DNA from: JACRLV01 sp045863555
Lineage (GTDB): Bacteria > Planctomycetota > Phycisphaerae > UBA1845 > Fen-1342
Direction of reading: 5' to 3'
Assembly: GCA_045863555.1 (NCBI GenBank)
Contig: BTUU01000016.1
Coordinates: forward strand, 1 to 64,000
DNA: 64,000 bases
How positions within the stretch are numbered: position 1 is the stretch's first letter; each line of letters opens with the position of its first letter. Under the pieces are notes generated by a model that searched no databases, was not told where the DNA came from, and saw only the letters and a program-made list of their open reading frames with translations. Of this stretch, positions 27,460 through 35,732 are shown in pieces. The position numbers and the translations under genes were made by a program.

Positions 27460-28149
27460 ATGCTTCGTTCCCTGCCCGTGCTCGTCGCCGCCCTCTCGAT
27501 CCTCCTCATCGCCGGCTGTCCGCCGTGCGATCCCTGGGACGATCCGAACACGCCCGCGAACGAAAACGCGCCCGCGAATTCGAATGAACCCGACAACTCC
27601 AATGCGCCCGACGATCCGGCCCCGCTGACGACCACCGGCACCTTCGCCGGCGAAATCACCGGCACGTTTCAGCGCCAGATCGACGGCGTCGCCCAGGAGG
27701 CGCAATCGCAGGCCGTCCGCGTCTGGATCGAATTCGACCAGGGACGCCTCGTCTCGATCCGGCCTTTCGGACCCTCCGGCTGGTGGTTCGGCTGGGTGGA
27801 GGGGGCCGCGGTAACCGAGGTCGGCGACGTGGACGACACGCAAATGTTCACCAACACGTCACACCTCAGCGAGACGGTCACCCTTTCAAGCTACGACGTG
27901 GATGAACAGCGGATACTCCTCACCGTGAGCGTCGAATTCTCAAGCCGCCGCGGCGGAAACGCCGAGGTCATCAACGGAACCTCGACCCAGACATTCGAAC
28001 TCCGCCCCGACGGCGCGAATCTCAACCTCGTTCTCACCGGCGATTTCGATTTCTCGCTCGTCACGCAGAACCCCGCCAATCCCGGCCTGACGACGCAGAA
28101 CGCGCAGCAGTTTTCCGGCTCCGGCACGCTCACCCCCGCGACCCCATGA
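27460..28149 (+). CDS. Predicted lipoprotein with Asn/Pro-rich linker
   Basis: A 229-residue protein with a clear lipoprotein signal (LLIAGC, Cys20) followed by a low-complexity linker rich in Asn, Pro, Asp and Glu (residues 25-50). The rest is a beta-rich domain of about 170 residues with repeated Thr-Gly and Phe patterns (GTFAGEITGTFQRQI; LNLVLTGDFDFSLVTQ) that looks like a small beta-barrel or sandwich. I do not recognise the family. GGAGACC lies eight bases before the ATG. It diverges from the PEP-CTERM gene and converges with the PPIase gene. Confidence 0.75.
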   Translation: MLRSLPVLVAALSILLIAGCPPCDPWDDPNTPANENAPANSNEPDNSNAPDDPAPLTTTGTFAGEITGTFQRQIDGVAQEAQSQAVRVWIEFDQGRLVSIRPFGPSGWWFGWVEGAAVTEVGDVDDTQMFTNTSHLSETVTLSSYDVDEQRILLTVSVEFSSRRGGNAEVINGTSTQTFELRPDGANLNLVLTGDFDFSLVTQNPANPGLTTQNAQQFSGSGTLTPATP

Positions 28150-28254
28150 TCGGATCGCGGAATGAGCCGTGCGCACGGCGGCGCCCCCCCCCGCGGGCGC
28201 GGCCCACTGCTGCACGTTGCATCGTCTTCGCGGAATGCAGGCCGAATCAGCCCG

Positions 28255-29586
28255 CTAGGGTTGGGGACCGACCGCCGCCGCGTCGATCGCGGGCCGCGGC
28301 CAGTCGCGGTCGATTGCCCGTTGAATCGCCTGTCGAACGAATTCGTCCAGTGACGTGATCGTCGCCTCACGCGCCAGTTTCACGACGTACTCTGCCGCCA
28401 GCCGGTTGAATTTCTCATCGCGCAGCCGATCCCGGATCTCGTCCTGCGCCTCCTGGAAGCTTCGCGTCTGCGGCGCGTCGACCCGCCCGCACTTGACCAG
28501 GTACCAGCCGCTCTCCGTCTCGATCGGCTCGCTGACCTGCCCCTCCGAAAACTCGAAAATCGGTTTGGAAATAGCATCGAGCGGCGCCTGGAGCGGCACG
28601 CCGATCATCCCCCACGAACCGCCCCGGTCCGCGCCCATCCCCTTCGAGAATTCCAGCGCCGCCTCCCCGAAGTCACGCCCGCCCGCGACCGCCTCCGCCG
28701 CCGCACGGATGTGCCGCATCGCCGCCAGCCGCGCCTGCGCCTTCTGACCCGGCGACGCGGATTCCCACGTCGTTCCCTCATCGAGAAACTTGTCGAACGG
28801 CGCTTCGATCACCAGCAACTCGCGGGCCGCGGGCGTCCGATACCGCGCCAGGCTCGCCTCATACGCCTCGTAAAGCTCCTCGCGCCGGATCTGGATCTTC
28901 GGCATGAGCAGGTCGCGCGTGTAGCTTCGAACCACGATCTGCCGCTTCAGCATCTCCTTGAATTGTGCCTTCGTCAGCCCGTATCGATCCAGCTCCGCCA
29001 GCAGCCGCGCCGTGCTTCCGTCGAAAAATCGCGCCACCCGCTGGTTGAATTCCGTATCCACCGCCGTGTCCAGCGCCTTCACCTGCGCCTCTTCCAGCTT
29101 CGCCATCCCCTTCTCATAAACCAGCAGCCCGCCGACCTCCTGCTGCGTGCTCGTCCGCACGATCCGCTCAACCGCCTCGCGCACGCCCTCCGCCGTCCGG
29201 TTCTTCCGCGCCTCCAGAATCTGCTCCCGCAGCGGATACAGAACCTGAGCGACCGAGATCACCTCCCGGTTCACCATCAGAATGTCGCCCCGCATCGCGC
29301 TCGCTTCCGACTGGATCGGCGGTGGAACCACATTCGTCGGCCGAGCCGCGTCAAAACGCGCCCGTTCCGCCGCTACGATCGGCGCGTCCGTCGGCGTAAC
29401 CTCCCCGGCACGAATCCGCTGTTCACGCTCGGCCGCGAGTTCCGCTTCCGTCTTCAGCACGGGACGGCTCGCGTCCGGCGGCGCGGCGCTGCTCTCGGCC
29501 TTGCCGCTCTTGCAGCCGGCGGCCATACCCGCGAACAAAACGATGCCGCATCCAAAATACGCGGCGATTCGGCCAGATTTGCACAT
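28255..29586 (-). CDS. Parvulin-type peptidyl-prolyl isomerase lipoprotein (SurA/PpiC-like)
   Basis: A 443-residue lipoprotein (lipobox MAAGC, Cys25). After an Ala/Glu-rich segment it has a SurA-N-like helical region with LMVNREVISVAQVLYPLREQ, then a single parvulin domain marked by FGEAALEFSKGMGADRGGSWGMI, FEFSEGQVSEPIETESGWYLVK and SFQEAQDEIRDRLRDEKFN. These enzymes help fold or escort outer-membrane proteins in the periplasm. It starts 51 bases after fumarylacetoacetase on the same strand, so cotranscription is possible but functionally unexplained. The ribosome-binding site is weak. Confidence 0.87.
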   Translation of the reverse strand: MCKSGRIAAYFGCGIVLFAGMAAGCKSGKAESSAAPPDASRPVLKTEAELAAEREQRIRAGEVTPTDAPIVAAERARFDAARPTNVVPPPIQSEASAMRGDILMVNREVISVAQVLYPLREQILEARKNRTAEGVREAVERIVRTSTQQEVGGLLVYEKGMAKLEEAQVKALDTAVDTEFNQRVARFFDGSTARLLAELDRYGLTKAQFKEMLKRQIVVRSYTRDLLMPKIQIRREELYEAYEASLARYRTPAARELLVIEAPFDKFLDEGTTWESASPGQKAQARLAAMRHIRAAAEAVAGGRDFGEAALEFSKGMGADRGGSWGMIGVPLQAPLDAISKPIFEFSEGQVSEPIETESGWYLVKCGRVDAPQTRSFQEAQDEIRDRLRDEKFNRLAAEYVVKLAREATITSLDEFVRQAIQRAIDRDWPRPAIDAAAVGPQP

Positions 29587-29637
29587 GATCCGCCAACTAT
29601 AGCCGCTGCACCGCCGGAACCAAACGGCAGACCGGCG

Positions 29638-30894
29638 TCATTCCGCAGGGACGATCCGGCCGCTGCACTCGCCGAACCCGACCCGATAGCCATCGCCCTG
29701 CGCCCAGCCGCGCATCACGATCCGATCCCCGTCCGCGATGAACTTCCGCTGCTCGCCGCCGGGCAGCGTGAGCGGGCGTTCACCCCGCCACGTCAGCTCC
29801 AGCAGGCTCCCCGCCGAATCCGGCGTCGGGCCGCTGATCGTCCCGCTCGCGAGCAGGTCGCCGGGGCGCAGGTTGCACCCGGTCACCGTGTGATGCGCAA
29901 GCTGCTGGGCCATGCTCCAATACAGGTGCCGGAAATTCGAGCGGCAGATCACGTGCGGCTCAGCCATCTTCGCACTCTGGATCGCAACCTCGAGCTGAAT
30001 GTCGAACGTGCCGCGCGGCGATGGCGGGCGCAGATAGTCGAGCGGGGCCGGCTCCTGCACCGGGCCCGCGCAGCGGAAAGGCTCCAGCGCGTCGAGCGTC
30101 ACCACCCACGGCGAGATAGTCGTCGCAAAGTTCTTCGCCAGAAACGGCCCGAGCGGCACGTATTCCCACTTCTGGATGTCCCGCGCCGACCAGTCATTCA
30201 CCAGCACCATCCCGAAAATGTGCTCCTCGGCCGATCCGATCTCGACCGACCGTCCCAGATCGTTGCCCGGTCCCACGAAGAACCCGGTCTCCAGCTCGAA
30301 ATCCACCAGCCGGCTCGGGCCGAACGTCGGCGCAGCCGCGTCGTCCGCCTTCGTCTGCCCCCGCGGCCGGCGGACGTCGCCGCCGCTGGGAATGATCGAA
30401 CTGGCCCGGCCGTGATATCCGACCGGCAGCCAGAGCCAGTTCGGCTGAAGCGCGTTGTCCTTGCCGCGCATCATGATGCCCACGTTGGTCGCATGTTCGC
30501 GCGACGAGTAGAAATCGGTGTAATCGCCGATCTCCGCGGGCAGATGCATCGTCACCCGATCGACCGAAATTAGCGCTTCGGCCCGCAGCCCCGCGTCATC
30601 GCGCAGCGTCGGCGAGTCGCCGCAGAGGAGATCGGAGAGGATTTTCCGCACCGCCCGCCATGCCGGCCGCCCCTTCGACATGAACTTGTTCAGCGACCAT
30701 TTGCACAGCACGTGCTCGTCGCCGAAAACGCTCTTGAACAGGCCGCGATGCTCAATCACGCGAAGATCCAGCACAAAATCGCCGATTCTGACGCCGATTC
30801 GCGGTTTTTCCTGGTCGGGCGTGCTGAAGACGCCATAGGGCAGGTTCTGGATCGGAAAGTCGGAATCGGGGGCGACATCGATGAACGAACGCAT
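29638..30894 (-). CDS. fahA: Fumarylacetoacetase
   Basis: Hydrolyses 4-fumarylacetoacetate to fumarate and acetoacetate, the last step of tyrosine/homogentisate breakdown. The 418-residue product matches the eukaryote-like two-domain enzyme: N-terminal SH3-like domain, then DFYSSREHATNVGIMMRG, which contains the catalytic His and a metal-binding Asp; metal-site Glu residues lie in LVDFELETGFFVG, and VLVNDWSARDIQKWEYVPLGP and LGPFLAKNFATTISPWVV carry the remaining Asp and Lys. The start at 30894 has AGAGG upstream and begins at the conserved MRSFIDVAPDSDFPIQNLPYG. Other genes of the tyrosine pathway are not in the window. Confidence 0.94.
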   Translation of the reverse strand: MRSFIDVAPDSDFPIQNLPYGVFSTPDQEKPRIGVRIGDFVLDLRVIEHRGLFKSVFGDEHVLCKWSLNKFMSKGRPAWRAVRKILSDLLCGDSPTLRDDAGLRAEALISVDRVTMHLPAEIGDYTDFYSSREHATNVGIMMRGKDNALQPNWLWLPVGYHGRASSIIPSGGDVRRPRGQTKADDAAAPTFGPSRLVDFELETGFFVGPGNDLGRSVEIGSAEEHIFGMVLVNDWSARDIQKWEYVPLGPFLAKNFATTISPWVVTLDALEPFRCAGPVQEPAPLDYLRPPSPRGTFDIQLEVAIQSAKMAEPHVICRSNFRHLYWSMAQQLAHHTVTGCNLRPGDLLASGTISGPTPDSAGSLLELTWRGERPLTLPGGEQRKFIADGDRIVMRGWAQGDGYRVGFGECSGRIVPAE

Positions 30895-31045
30895 GGCAAA
30901 CCTCTGGCAACCGTGAATTTTGGCAAGAGTGTAACACCCGGCGAGGTGTGGCACATCGCGCAGGTCCGACTACACTGTGGCGTCGGACGGTGGGCTGGGC
31001 CACCCGATGCAGCGCCGCCGCGGGGCAGTGGTACACGGAGAGAGC

Positions 31046-32095
31046 ATGAACCTGGTGACCGGAGCGACCGGCCTTCTCGGAAGTCACATTGTCGAGCAGC
31101 TTCGACGGCGGAATCGCCCCGTCCGCGTGCTCATCCGCCGCGGCAGCGACCGCTCCTGGCTCGAAACCCAGGGCGTCGAGTTCGCGGAAGGCGACGTCAC
31201 CGACCCCGCGTCGCTCAAGAAAGCCTGCGAGGGCGTCGAAGTCGTCTACCACGCCGCCGCCCGCGTCGGCGACTGGGGCCCGTGGGAAGAGTTCCAGCGG
31301 ATCACGATCGACGGCACGCGCAATCTCATCGACGCGGCCGTCGCAGCCAAGGTCCGCCGCTTCCTGCACATCAGCTCGATCAGCGTCTACGGCTACCACA
31401 CGAAGGAAGGCGAGGTCGACGAGAGCTTCGGCCTCGGCTTCGGCATGTACAAGTGGGCCTATTACACGCGCTCGAAGGTCGAGGCGGAAAAGCTCGTCTG
31501 GGAAGCCCAGAAGTCCGGCCGCCTCCAGGCGACGATCATCCGCCCCTCGTGGATCTACGGCCCGCGCGATCGCACGACGATCGCCCGGCTCGTCCGCATC
31601 CTCCGCGAAGGCAAGGCCCGCATCCTCGGCCCCGGCGACAACCGCCTGAACGTCTGCTACGCCGGCAACATCGCCGAGGCCTCGATCCTCGCCGTCGACA
31701 GCCCCCAGGCGATCGGCGAGGCGTTCAACGTCTCGAACGACGGCGACATCACGCAGAAGCAGTACTTCGACATCCTGGCCAAGGCGATCGGCTGCCCGCC
31801 GCCGAAGGTGCACGTGCCCTATCGCATCGGCTATTTCGTCGGCTTCGTGCTCGAATGCCTCGGCCACATGTTCAAGTGGAAGAAGCCGCCGTTCATCACC
31901 CGCTACGCCGTCTGGCTCATGGGCCGCCGCTCCTACTTCCCGGCCGAAAAGGCCCGCCGCGTCCTCGGCTGGAAGTCGACGGTGACCTACGACGTCGGCG
32001 TGCCGATGACCGTGAAGTGGTACCTCGACCAGGTGAAAGCAGCTGGCCACGCGCCGCTGCCGCCGGACCGCAAGCCGGCCGCCGCGGCAATGTAG
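31046..32095 (+). CDS. NAD-dependent epimerase/dehydratase (extended SDR, HpnA/3beta-HSD-like)
   Basis: A 349-residue Rossmann protein. MNLVTGATGLLGSH gives the GxxGxxG cofactor motif and YYTRSKVEAEKL the catalytic YxxxK, with HISSISVYGYHTKEG supplying the Ser. The C-terminal part (VPYRIGYFVGFVLECLGHMF) resembles hopanoid-associated sugar epimerases and 3-beta-hydroxysteroid dehydrogenase-like proteins, in which this segment packs against membranes. Substrate cannot be read from sequence. The ATG at 31046 has GGAGAG just upstream; an in-frame ATG at 30977 has none. It is the first gene of a four-gene plus-strand run ending with hutI. Confidence 0.85.
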   Translation: MNLVTGATGLLGSHIVEQLRRRNRPVRVLIRRGSDRSWLETQGVEFAEGDVTDPASLKKACEGVEVVYHAAARVGDWGPWEEFQRITIDGTRNLIDAAVAAKVRRFLHISSISVYGYHTKEGEVDESFGLGFGMYKWAYYTRSKVEAEKLVWEAQKSGRLQATIIRPSWIYGPRDRTTIARLVRILREGKARILGPGDNRLNVCYAGNIAEASILAVDSPQAIGEAFNVSNDGDITQKQYFDILAKAIGCPPPKVHVPYRIGYFVGFVLECLGHMFKWKKPPFITRYAVWLMGRRSYFPAEKARRVLGWKSTVTYDVGVPMTVKWYLDQVKAAGHAPLPPDRKPAAAAM

Positions 32096-32119
32096 CCAAT
32101 GTTGAAGAGGTCCGACGCC

Positions 32120-32581
32120 ATGAGTGACGCATCCGTCGGTAAAATCCGGGCCATCGCCATCAAAACCGCCGAGTCCGGCCCGATGCGCGAAGTCGAGGAA
32201 GCCGTTGCCGAAGTCGACGGCGGCCTCGTCGGCGGCGTGAAGCCCTCGCCCGACCGCGGCATCACCTTCCTCGCCACCGCCCACTGGCGTCAGGTCATGG
32301 GCGAACTGAACGCCAACCTCCCGTGGCACACGCGCCGCGCCAACGTGCTCATCGAGGCCGAATCCCTCGCCCACCTGATCGGCAAGCTCCTTCGATTCGG
32401 CGAGGTCGAAGTCCAGGTCATCAACGAGACCCGGCCCTGCGGACTCATGGATCAGTTCCTCCCCGGCCTCAAGGACGCCCTCAAGCCAGACTGCCGCGCC
32501 GGTGTCTACGGCCGCGTCATTTGCGGCGGCGTCTTCCGCATCGGCGACACGGCCACGGCATCCGACGCAACCGCCGGGTAA
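32120..32581 (+). CDS. MOSC domain protein
   Basis: A 153-residue cytosolic protein consisting of a single MOSC (molybdenum cofactor sulfurase C-terminal) domain. The diagnostic segment is VQVINETRPCGLMDQFLPGL, where the Cys is the conserved sulfur/Moco-associated residue, followed by GVYGRVICGGVFRIGD. Stand-alone MOSC proteins are thought to handle Mo-cofactor or sulfur transfer; no molybdoenzyme is encoded nearby. The ATG at 32120 is preferred because GAAGAGG precedes it; an in-frame ATG at 32099, four bases after the epimerase stop, is also possible. Confidence 0.85.
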   Translation: MSDASVGKIRAIAIKTAESGPMREVEEAVAEVDGGLVGGVKPSPDRGITFLATAHWRQVMGELNANLPWHTRRANVLIEAESLAHLIGKLLRFGEVEVQVINETRPCGLMDQFLPGLKDALKPDCRAGVYGRVICGGVFRIGDTATASDATAG

Positions 32582-32665
32582 ACTCCGCAAAGCGTGGGCG
32601 CCGCCCGCCACAGGTCCGAAAGGCAGCCCAGCCGCCCCCGGCTGTGCGGCAGGAGCGTTTGTGCA

Positions 32666-33142
32666 ATGCCGAAAGCCGTCCCCGGTCGCCGACTCTTCGT
32701 CTTCGGCTGCTACGGCCTGCTCCTCTTCGGCCTCGCCCACGCCCTGGCAGTCGTAAAGGCCCTCGCCGGCCCGGCGAACGACGCCGAGAAGGCGGTCGTC
32801 ACCACCATGCAGAATCACGTCGAGTACTTCGGGCCGCTGAAAATGACCGCCTGGGGGGCGATGCAGACCCTCAGCACCAGCTACTCGATCCTGCTCATCC
32901 AGTCCGGCGTGCTGAGCCTCCTGCTCCTCGACGCCGCAATCGCCGCCGGCCGGTTCCTCGCGCTCACGATCGTAAACATCCTCTTCCTCCTGGCCATCCT
33001 GGTCGTCTCCACGCTCTACCAGATTCTCCCGCCGATGGTCTTCGCCGCGGCCGTCGCGGCCCTCTTCGCCGCATCGATGTTCCTGCAGAAGGGGCCGCAT
33101 CCGGAACCGGATAGCCCCCCCCGAAGCGGAGCCGCCCCGTGA
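32666..33142 (+). CDS. Small four-helix membrane protein
   Basis: A 158-residue protein with four predicted membrane helices (about 9-30, 70-92, 95-118 and 120-140) and a short polar N-terminal loop (PANDAEKAVVTTMQNHVEYF). It resembles a loosely defined group of small four-helix proteins annotated as LIC_13387-like; that match is from memory. AGGAG lies ten bases upstream of the ATG. The stop overlaps the GTG start of hutI (GTGA), so the two are coupled. A palindrome-like GC string precedes the gene in the gap. Confidence 0.7.
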   Translation: MPKAVPGRRLFVFGCYGLLLFGLAHALAVVKALAGPANDAEKAVVTTMQNHVEYFGPLKMTAWGAMQTLSTSYSILLIQSGVLSLLLLDAAIAAGRFLALTIVNILFLLAILVVSTLYQILPPMVFAAAVAALFAASMFLQKGPHPEPDSPPRSGAAP

Positions 33143-34380
33143 TCATCGAGAACATCGGCTACCTGCCGCTCGTCCCGCCCGGCCCCGTGCCCGGCCTCCG
33201 GATGCGCAACGTGGCCGAGCTTCGAGACGCCGCGCTCTGGCTCCGCAACGGGCGCATCGAGTGGGTCGGCCCGCGTGCGGAACTGCCCGCGGAAGCCACC
33301 AGCGATGGTGAACATCTTGACGCCGCCTGCGGCTGCGTCATTCCCGGTCTCATCGACTGCCACACGCACATCCCGTTTGCGGGGGAGCGGCGCGGCGAGT
33401 TCGTCCGGCGAATCGGCGGTGAAACCTACCTCTCGATCATGCAGTCCGGGGGCGGCATCCGCGTCAGCACAGCCGCGGTCCGCGCGGCGAGCATAGACGA
33501 GCTCGTTGCCGAAAACCTCCCCCGTCTCGCCCGAATGCTCGCCGAAGGGGTAACCACCTGCGAGTGCAAGAGCGGCTACGGACTGTCACCTGACGATGAG
33601 CTAAGCCAACTTTGCGCGGTCAGACTCCTCGGAAAAAAGCAGCCGATCGAGCTGGTCGCGACCTATCTCGGCGCGCACGCCATCCCGGCAGAATTCGATG
33701 GCCGGGCGGATGCGTTTCTCGATGTGATCGCCGACGCAGAGCTGTTGGAGTTCATCGCCGATGAGAAACTCGCGCGATTCTGCGATGTTTTCTGCGATCG
33801 CGGCGCATTCGACGTCCCCCAGGCCCGCCGCGTGCTCGAAGCCGGCGTGAAGGCCGGCCTGCGCCCGAAGATGCACGCGGACGAGCTCGCGCAGGTCGGC
33901 GCCTCGCGCCTCGCCGGCGAGCTCCGCGCCATCTCGGCCGATCATCTGGAAACGATCGACGACGGCGGCATCGCGGCGCTGAAGGCGGGGGGGACGATCG
34001 CCGTCGTCCTCCCCGGCACGTCCTTCTTCCTCGGCATCCATCACGCCGACGCACGCAAGATCATGAATGCGGATGTGCCGCTGGCGCTCGCGACCGACTG
34101 CAACCCCGGCTCCAGCCACATCGAGTCGCTCCCGCTCGTCATGAACATCGCCTGCTGCCAGCTCCGGCTGCTGCCGATGGAAGCGCTTGTCGCCTGCACG
34201 GCCAACGCCGCGGCGGCAATCGGCGAACAGGCGCGACTGGGAGCGATGAAGCCCGGCTACGCCGCCGACCTGACCATCCTCGACGCGGCGGATGTGAGCG
34301 ACTGGATGTACACGCCCGGCCGCAACCGCGTGCGAATGGTCATCAAGGCCGGCCGCATCGTGTATCGTCAATCTTCATAA
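33139..34380 (+). CDS. hutI: Imidazolonepropionase
   Basis: Hydrolyses 4-imidazolone-5-propionate to N-formimino-L-glutamate, the third step of histidine degradation, in the cytosol. The 413-residue amidohydrolase has the metal ligands His75/His77 in PGLIDCHTHIPFAG, the substrate-contact region RIGGETYLSIMQSGGGI, TYLGAHAIP, KMHADELAQVGAS and ALATDCNPGSS with the metal-binding Asp. All known catalytic positions are present. It starts with GTG overlapping the previous stop. HutH, HutU and HutF/G are not in the window, so the pathway would be completed elsewhere. Confidence 0.93.
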   Translation: MIIENIGYLPLVPPGPVPGLRMRNVAELRDAALWLRNGRIEWVGPRAELPAEATSDGEHLDAACGCVIPGLIDCHTHIPFAGERRGEFVRRIGGETYLSIMQSGGGIRVSTAAVRAASIDELVAENLPRLARMLAEGVTTCECKSGYGLSPDDELSQLCAVRLLGKKQPIELVATYLGAHAIPAEFDGRADAFLDVIADAELLEFIADEKLARFCDVFCDRGAFDVPQARRVLEAGVKAGLRPKMHADELAQVGASRLAGELRAISADHLETIDDGGIAALKAGGTIAVVLPGTSFFLGIHHADARKIMNADVPLALATDCNPGSSHIESLPLVMNIACCQLRLLPMEALVACTANAAAAIGEQARLGAMKPGYAADLTILDAADVSDWMYTPGRNRVRMVIKAGRIVYRQSS

Positions 34381-34387
34381 TCATCAC

Positions 34388-34423
34388 GGATTTTTCTCTG
34401 CGCCTCCGCGTCTCTGCGTGAGC
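34388..34423. repeat. Short intergenic repeat-like string (CTCTGCGTCTCTGCG family)
   Basis: TTTTTCTCTGCGCC followed by TCCGCGTCTCTGCGTGAG lies in the 81-base gap between the convergent hutI and M42-peptidase genes. Strings of this form are familiar between genes in many environmental genomes. No hairpin strong enough to call a terminator is apparent. Confidence 0.45.
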
Positions 34424-34461
34424 CTTCTGCCCTCGCCGCAGACGGAGAGCGTCAGCGATCC

Positions 34462-35571
34462 TCAGAGCAACCGCTCGTAATCCGCAAACCGCTTGTCGAG
34501 TCCCTTTCGCGTCTCGCCGCCGTCCGCGCCATACCCCTTCTTGTCGAGCACCATTGCCTCAAACCAGTCCACCATGCCCGTCCAGTCGGCGAGGCTGATA
34601 TGCTCGCTCGCGATCTTCTTCCGCTCCGTGTCCATGTTGTGGTAGTTGCCCAGCGCCACGCACATTCCCGTGGCCGCATAGCCGTACGCGTAATACGCCG
34701 TCGACTCGCACGTCCCGCCGTCCATCAGCTTGCGCTGATAGCGGAACGACTTCTTCCGCTCGGCCAGCTCCACCGCGACGCGGTTGCAGAACGCCGTCAC
34801 CTCCGGCGTGAAGACGCTCGATTTGTCGCCGACCCGCAGGATCGGCCCGTCGCCGATCCGGGCGTTTGGCAGCGTTTTGCTCGTTTCAATCGCGATGATC
34901 GGCAGCTTGCGCGGAATCGTCCCGATTTTCGCCGCCCCGATCGCCCCCACAAACCCGACTTCCTCCGCCCGCGTAAACAGGCAATACACGTCCGCCCGCG
35001 CCCGCTTCTTCGCCAGCCGCTCCAGCAGTGCAATCATCGCCGCGCAGCCCGCGATGTCGTCGCAGCCGCGCGCATGCACAAGCCCGCGACGATCCAGAGC
35101 CGGCTCCGGCAGATCCCACATCCCCGGCGAACCCGCCTCGACCGGCGCAGAAACCCGCACCGCGACCTCCTCCGGCCGCGCCGTCCGCCCGATCATCCGG
35201 TACAGCTTCGCCGTCTTCGTCACCTCAGCAATGCGGCCCTTCACCCACTCGCCGCCGCTCCAGAACCGCACGCGCGTCCCCAGGAAGTACTCCGGCTCCA
35301 CCCAGCCGCGAAACGCCGCCCGGAGCGTCTTTCGATCGGTCATCTCCAGCGCCGCAAAACCCGGATGATCCGTGTGCGCCGTGAAAACCAGCGGCGACAC
35401 CTTCGGCGGCTGATGGCGATATCGCGCCAGCAGATTGCCCCAGCGGTCACGCGTCACCTTCACGCCCGGCAGCGCCGTGCACGCGCTCTTCACGTACCCC
35501 ATGACCGCCGCCTCAACGAACGGCGCAGTCGGAAGAGCAAGCAACTCACGCAGAATCTTCGGCAAACTCAT
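34462..35571 (-). CDS. M42-family (glutamyl aminopeptidase/endoglucanase-type) metallopeptidase
   Basis: A 369-residue metallopeptidase. Metal-binding and catalytic segments of the M42/M28 fold are visible: LVFTAHTDHPGFAA (first His and Asp), ARGCDDIAGCAAMIAL (bridging Asp), LFTRAEEVGFVGAIGA (catalytic Glu pair), IIAIETSKTL and VALGNYHNMD (last His). Members are cytosolic aminopeptidases, often oligomeric. The ATG at 35571 has GGAG six bases upstream; the longer frame to 35658 runs into a repeat-like intergenic string and is rejected. malQ lies upstream on the same strand, 153 bases away. Confidence 0.85.
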   Translation of the reverse strand: MSLPKILRELLALPTAPFVEAAVMGYVKSACTALPGVKVTRDRWGNLLARYRHQPPKVSPLVFTAHTDHPGFAALEMTDRKTLRAAFRGWVEPEYFLGTRVRFWSGGEWVKGRIAEVTKTAKLYRMIGRTARPEEVAVRVSAPVEAGSPGMWDLPEPALDRRGLVHARGCDDIAGCAAMIALLERLAKKRARADVYCLFTRAEEVGFVGAIGAAKIGTIPRKLPIIAIETSKTLPNARIGDGPILRVGDKSSVFTPEVTAFCNRVAVELAERKKSFRYQRKLMDGGTCESTAYYAYGYAATGMCVALGNYHNMDTERKKIASEHISLADWTGMVDWFEAMVLDKKGYGADGGETRKGLDKRFADYERLL

Positions 35572-35585
35572 CGACAGCTCCAAAT

Positions 35586-35732
35586 TCAATGCAGAGTAAA
35601 GAACGCAGGATGCAGAACGAATGAACGAAGCGGCCTCGCTCTTCGAGCCGCGACACATAAACGCGAGCGTTCGCTATGCCTCGTGGTGCGGGTTGTATTG
35701 TATTTGTTCTGCATTCATCATTCATCATTTCT
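35586..35732. repeat. Intergenic inverted strings (CATTCATCATTC family)
   Basis: The gap between malQ and the M42 gene holds two opposed low-complexity strings: GCAGAGTAAAGAACGCAGG and ATGCAGAACGAATGAACG at 35590-35628, and GTTCTGCATTCATCATTCAT near 35705. The 9-mer ATGCAGAAC at 35610 is repeated in inverted form at 35705. The gap is clearly AT-richer than neighbouring DNA and encodes nothing convincing. Confidence 0.5.
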
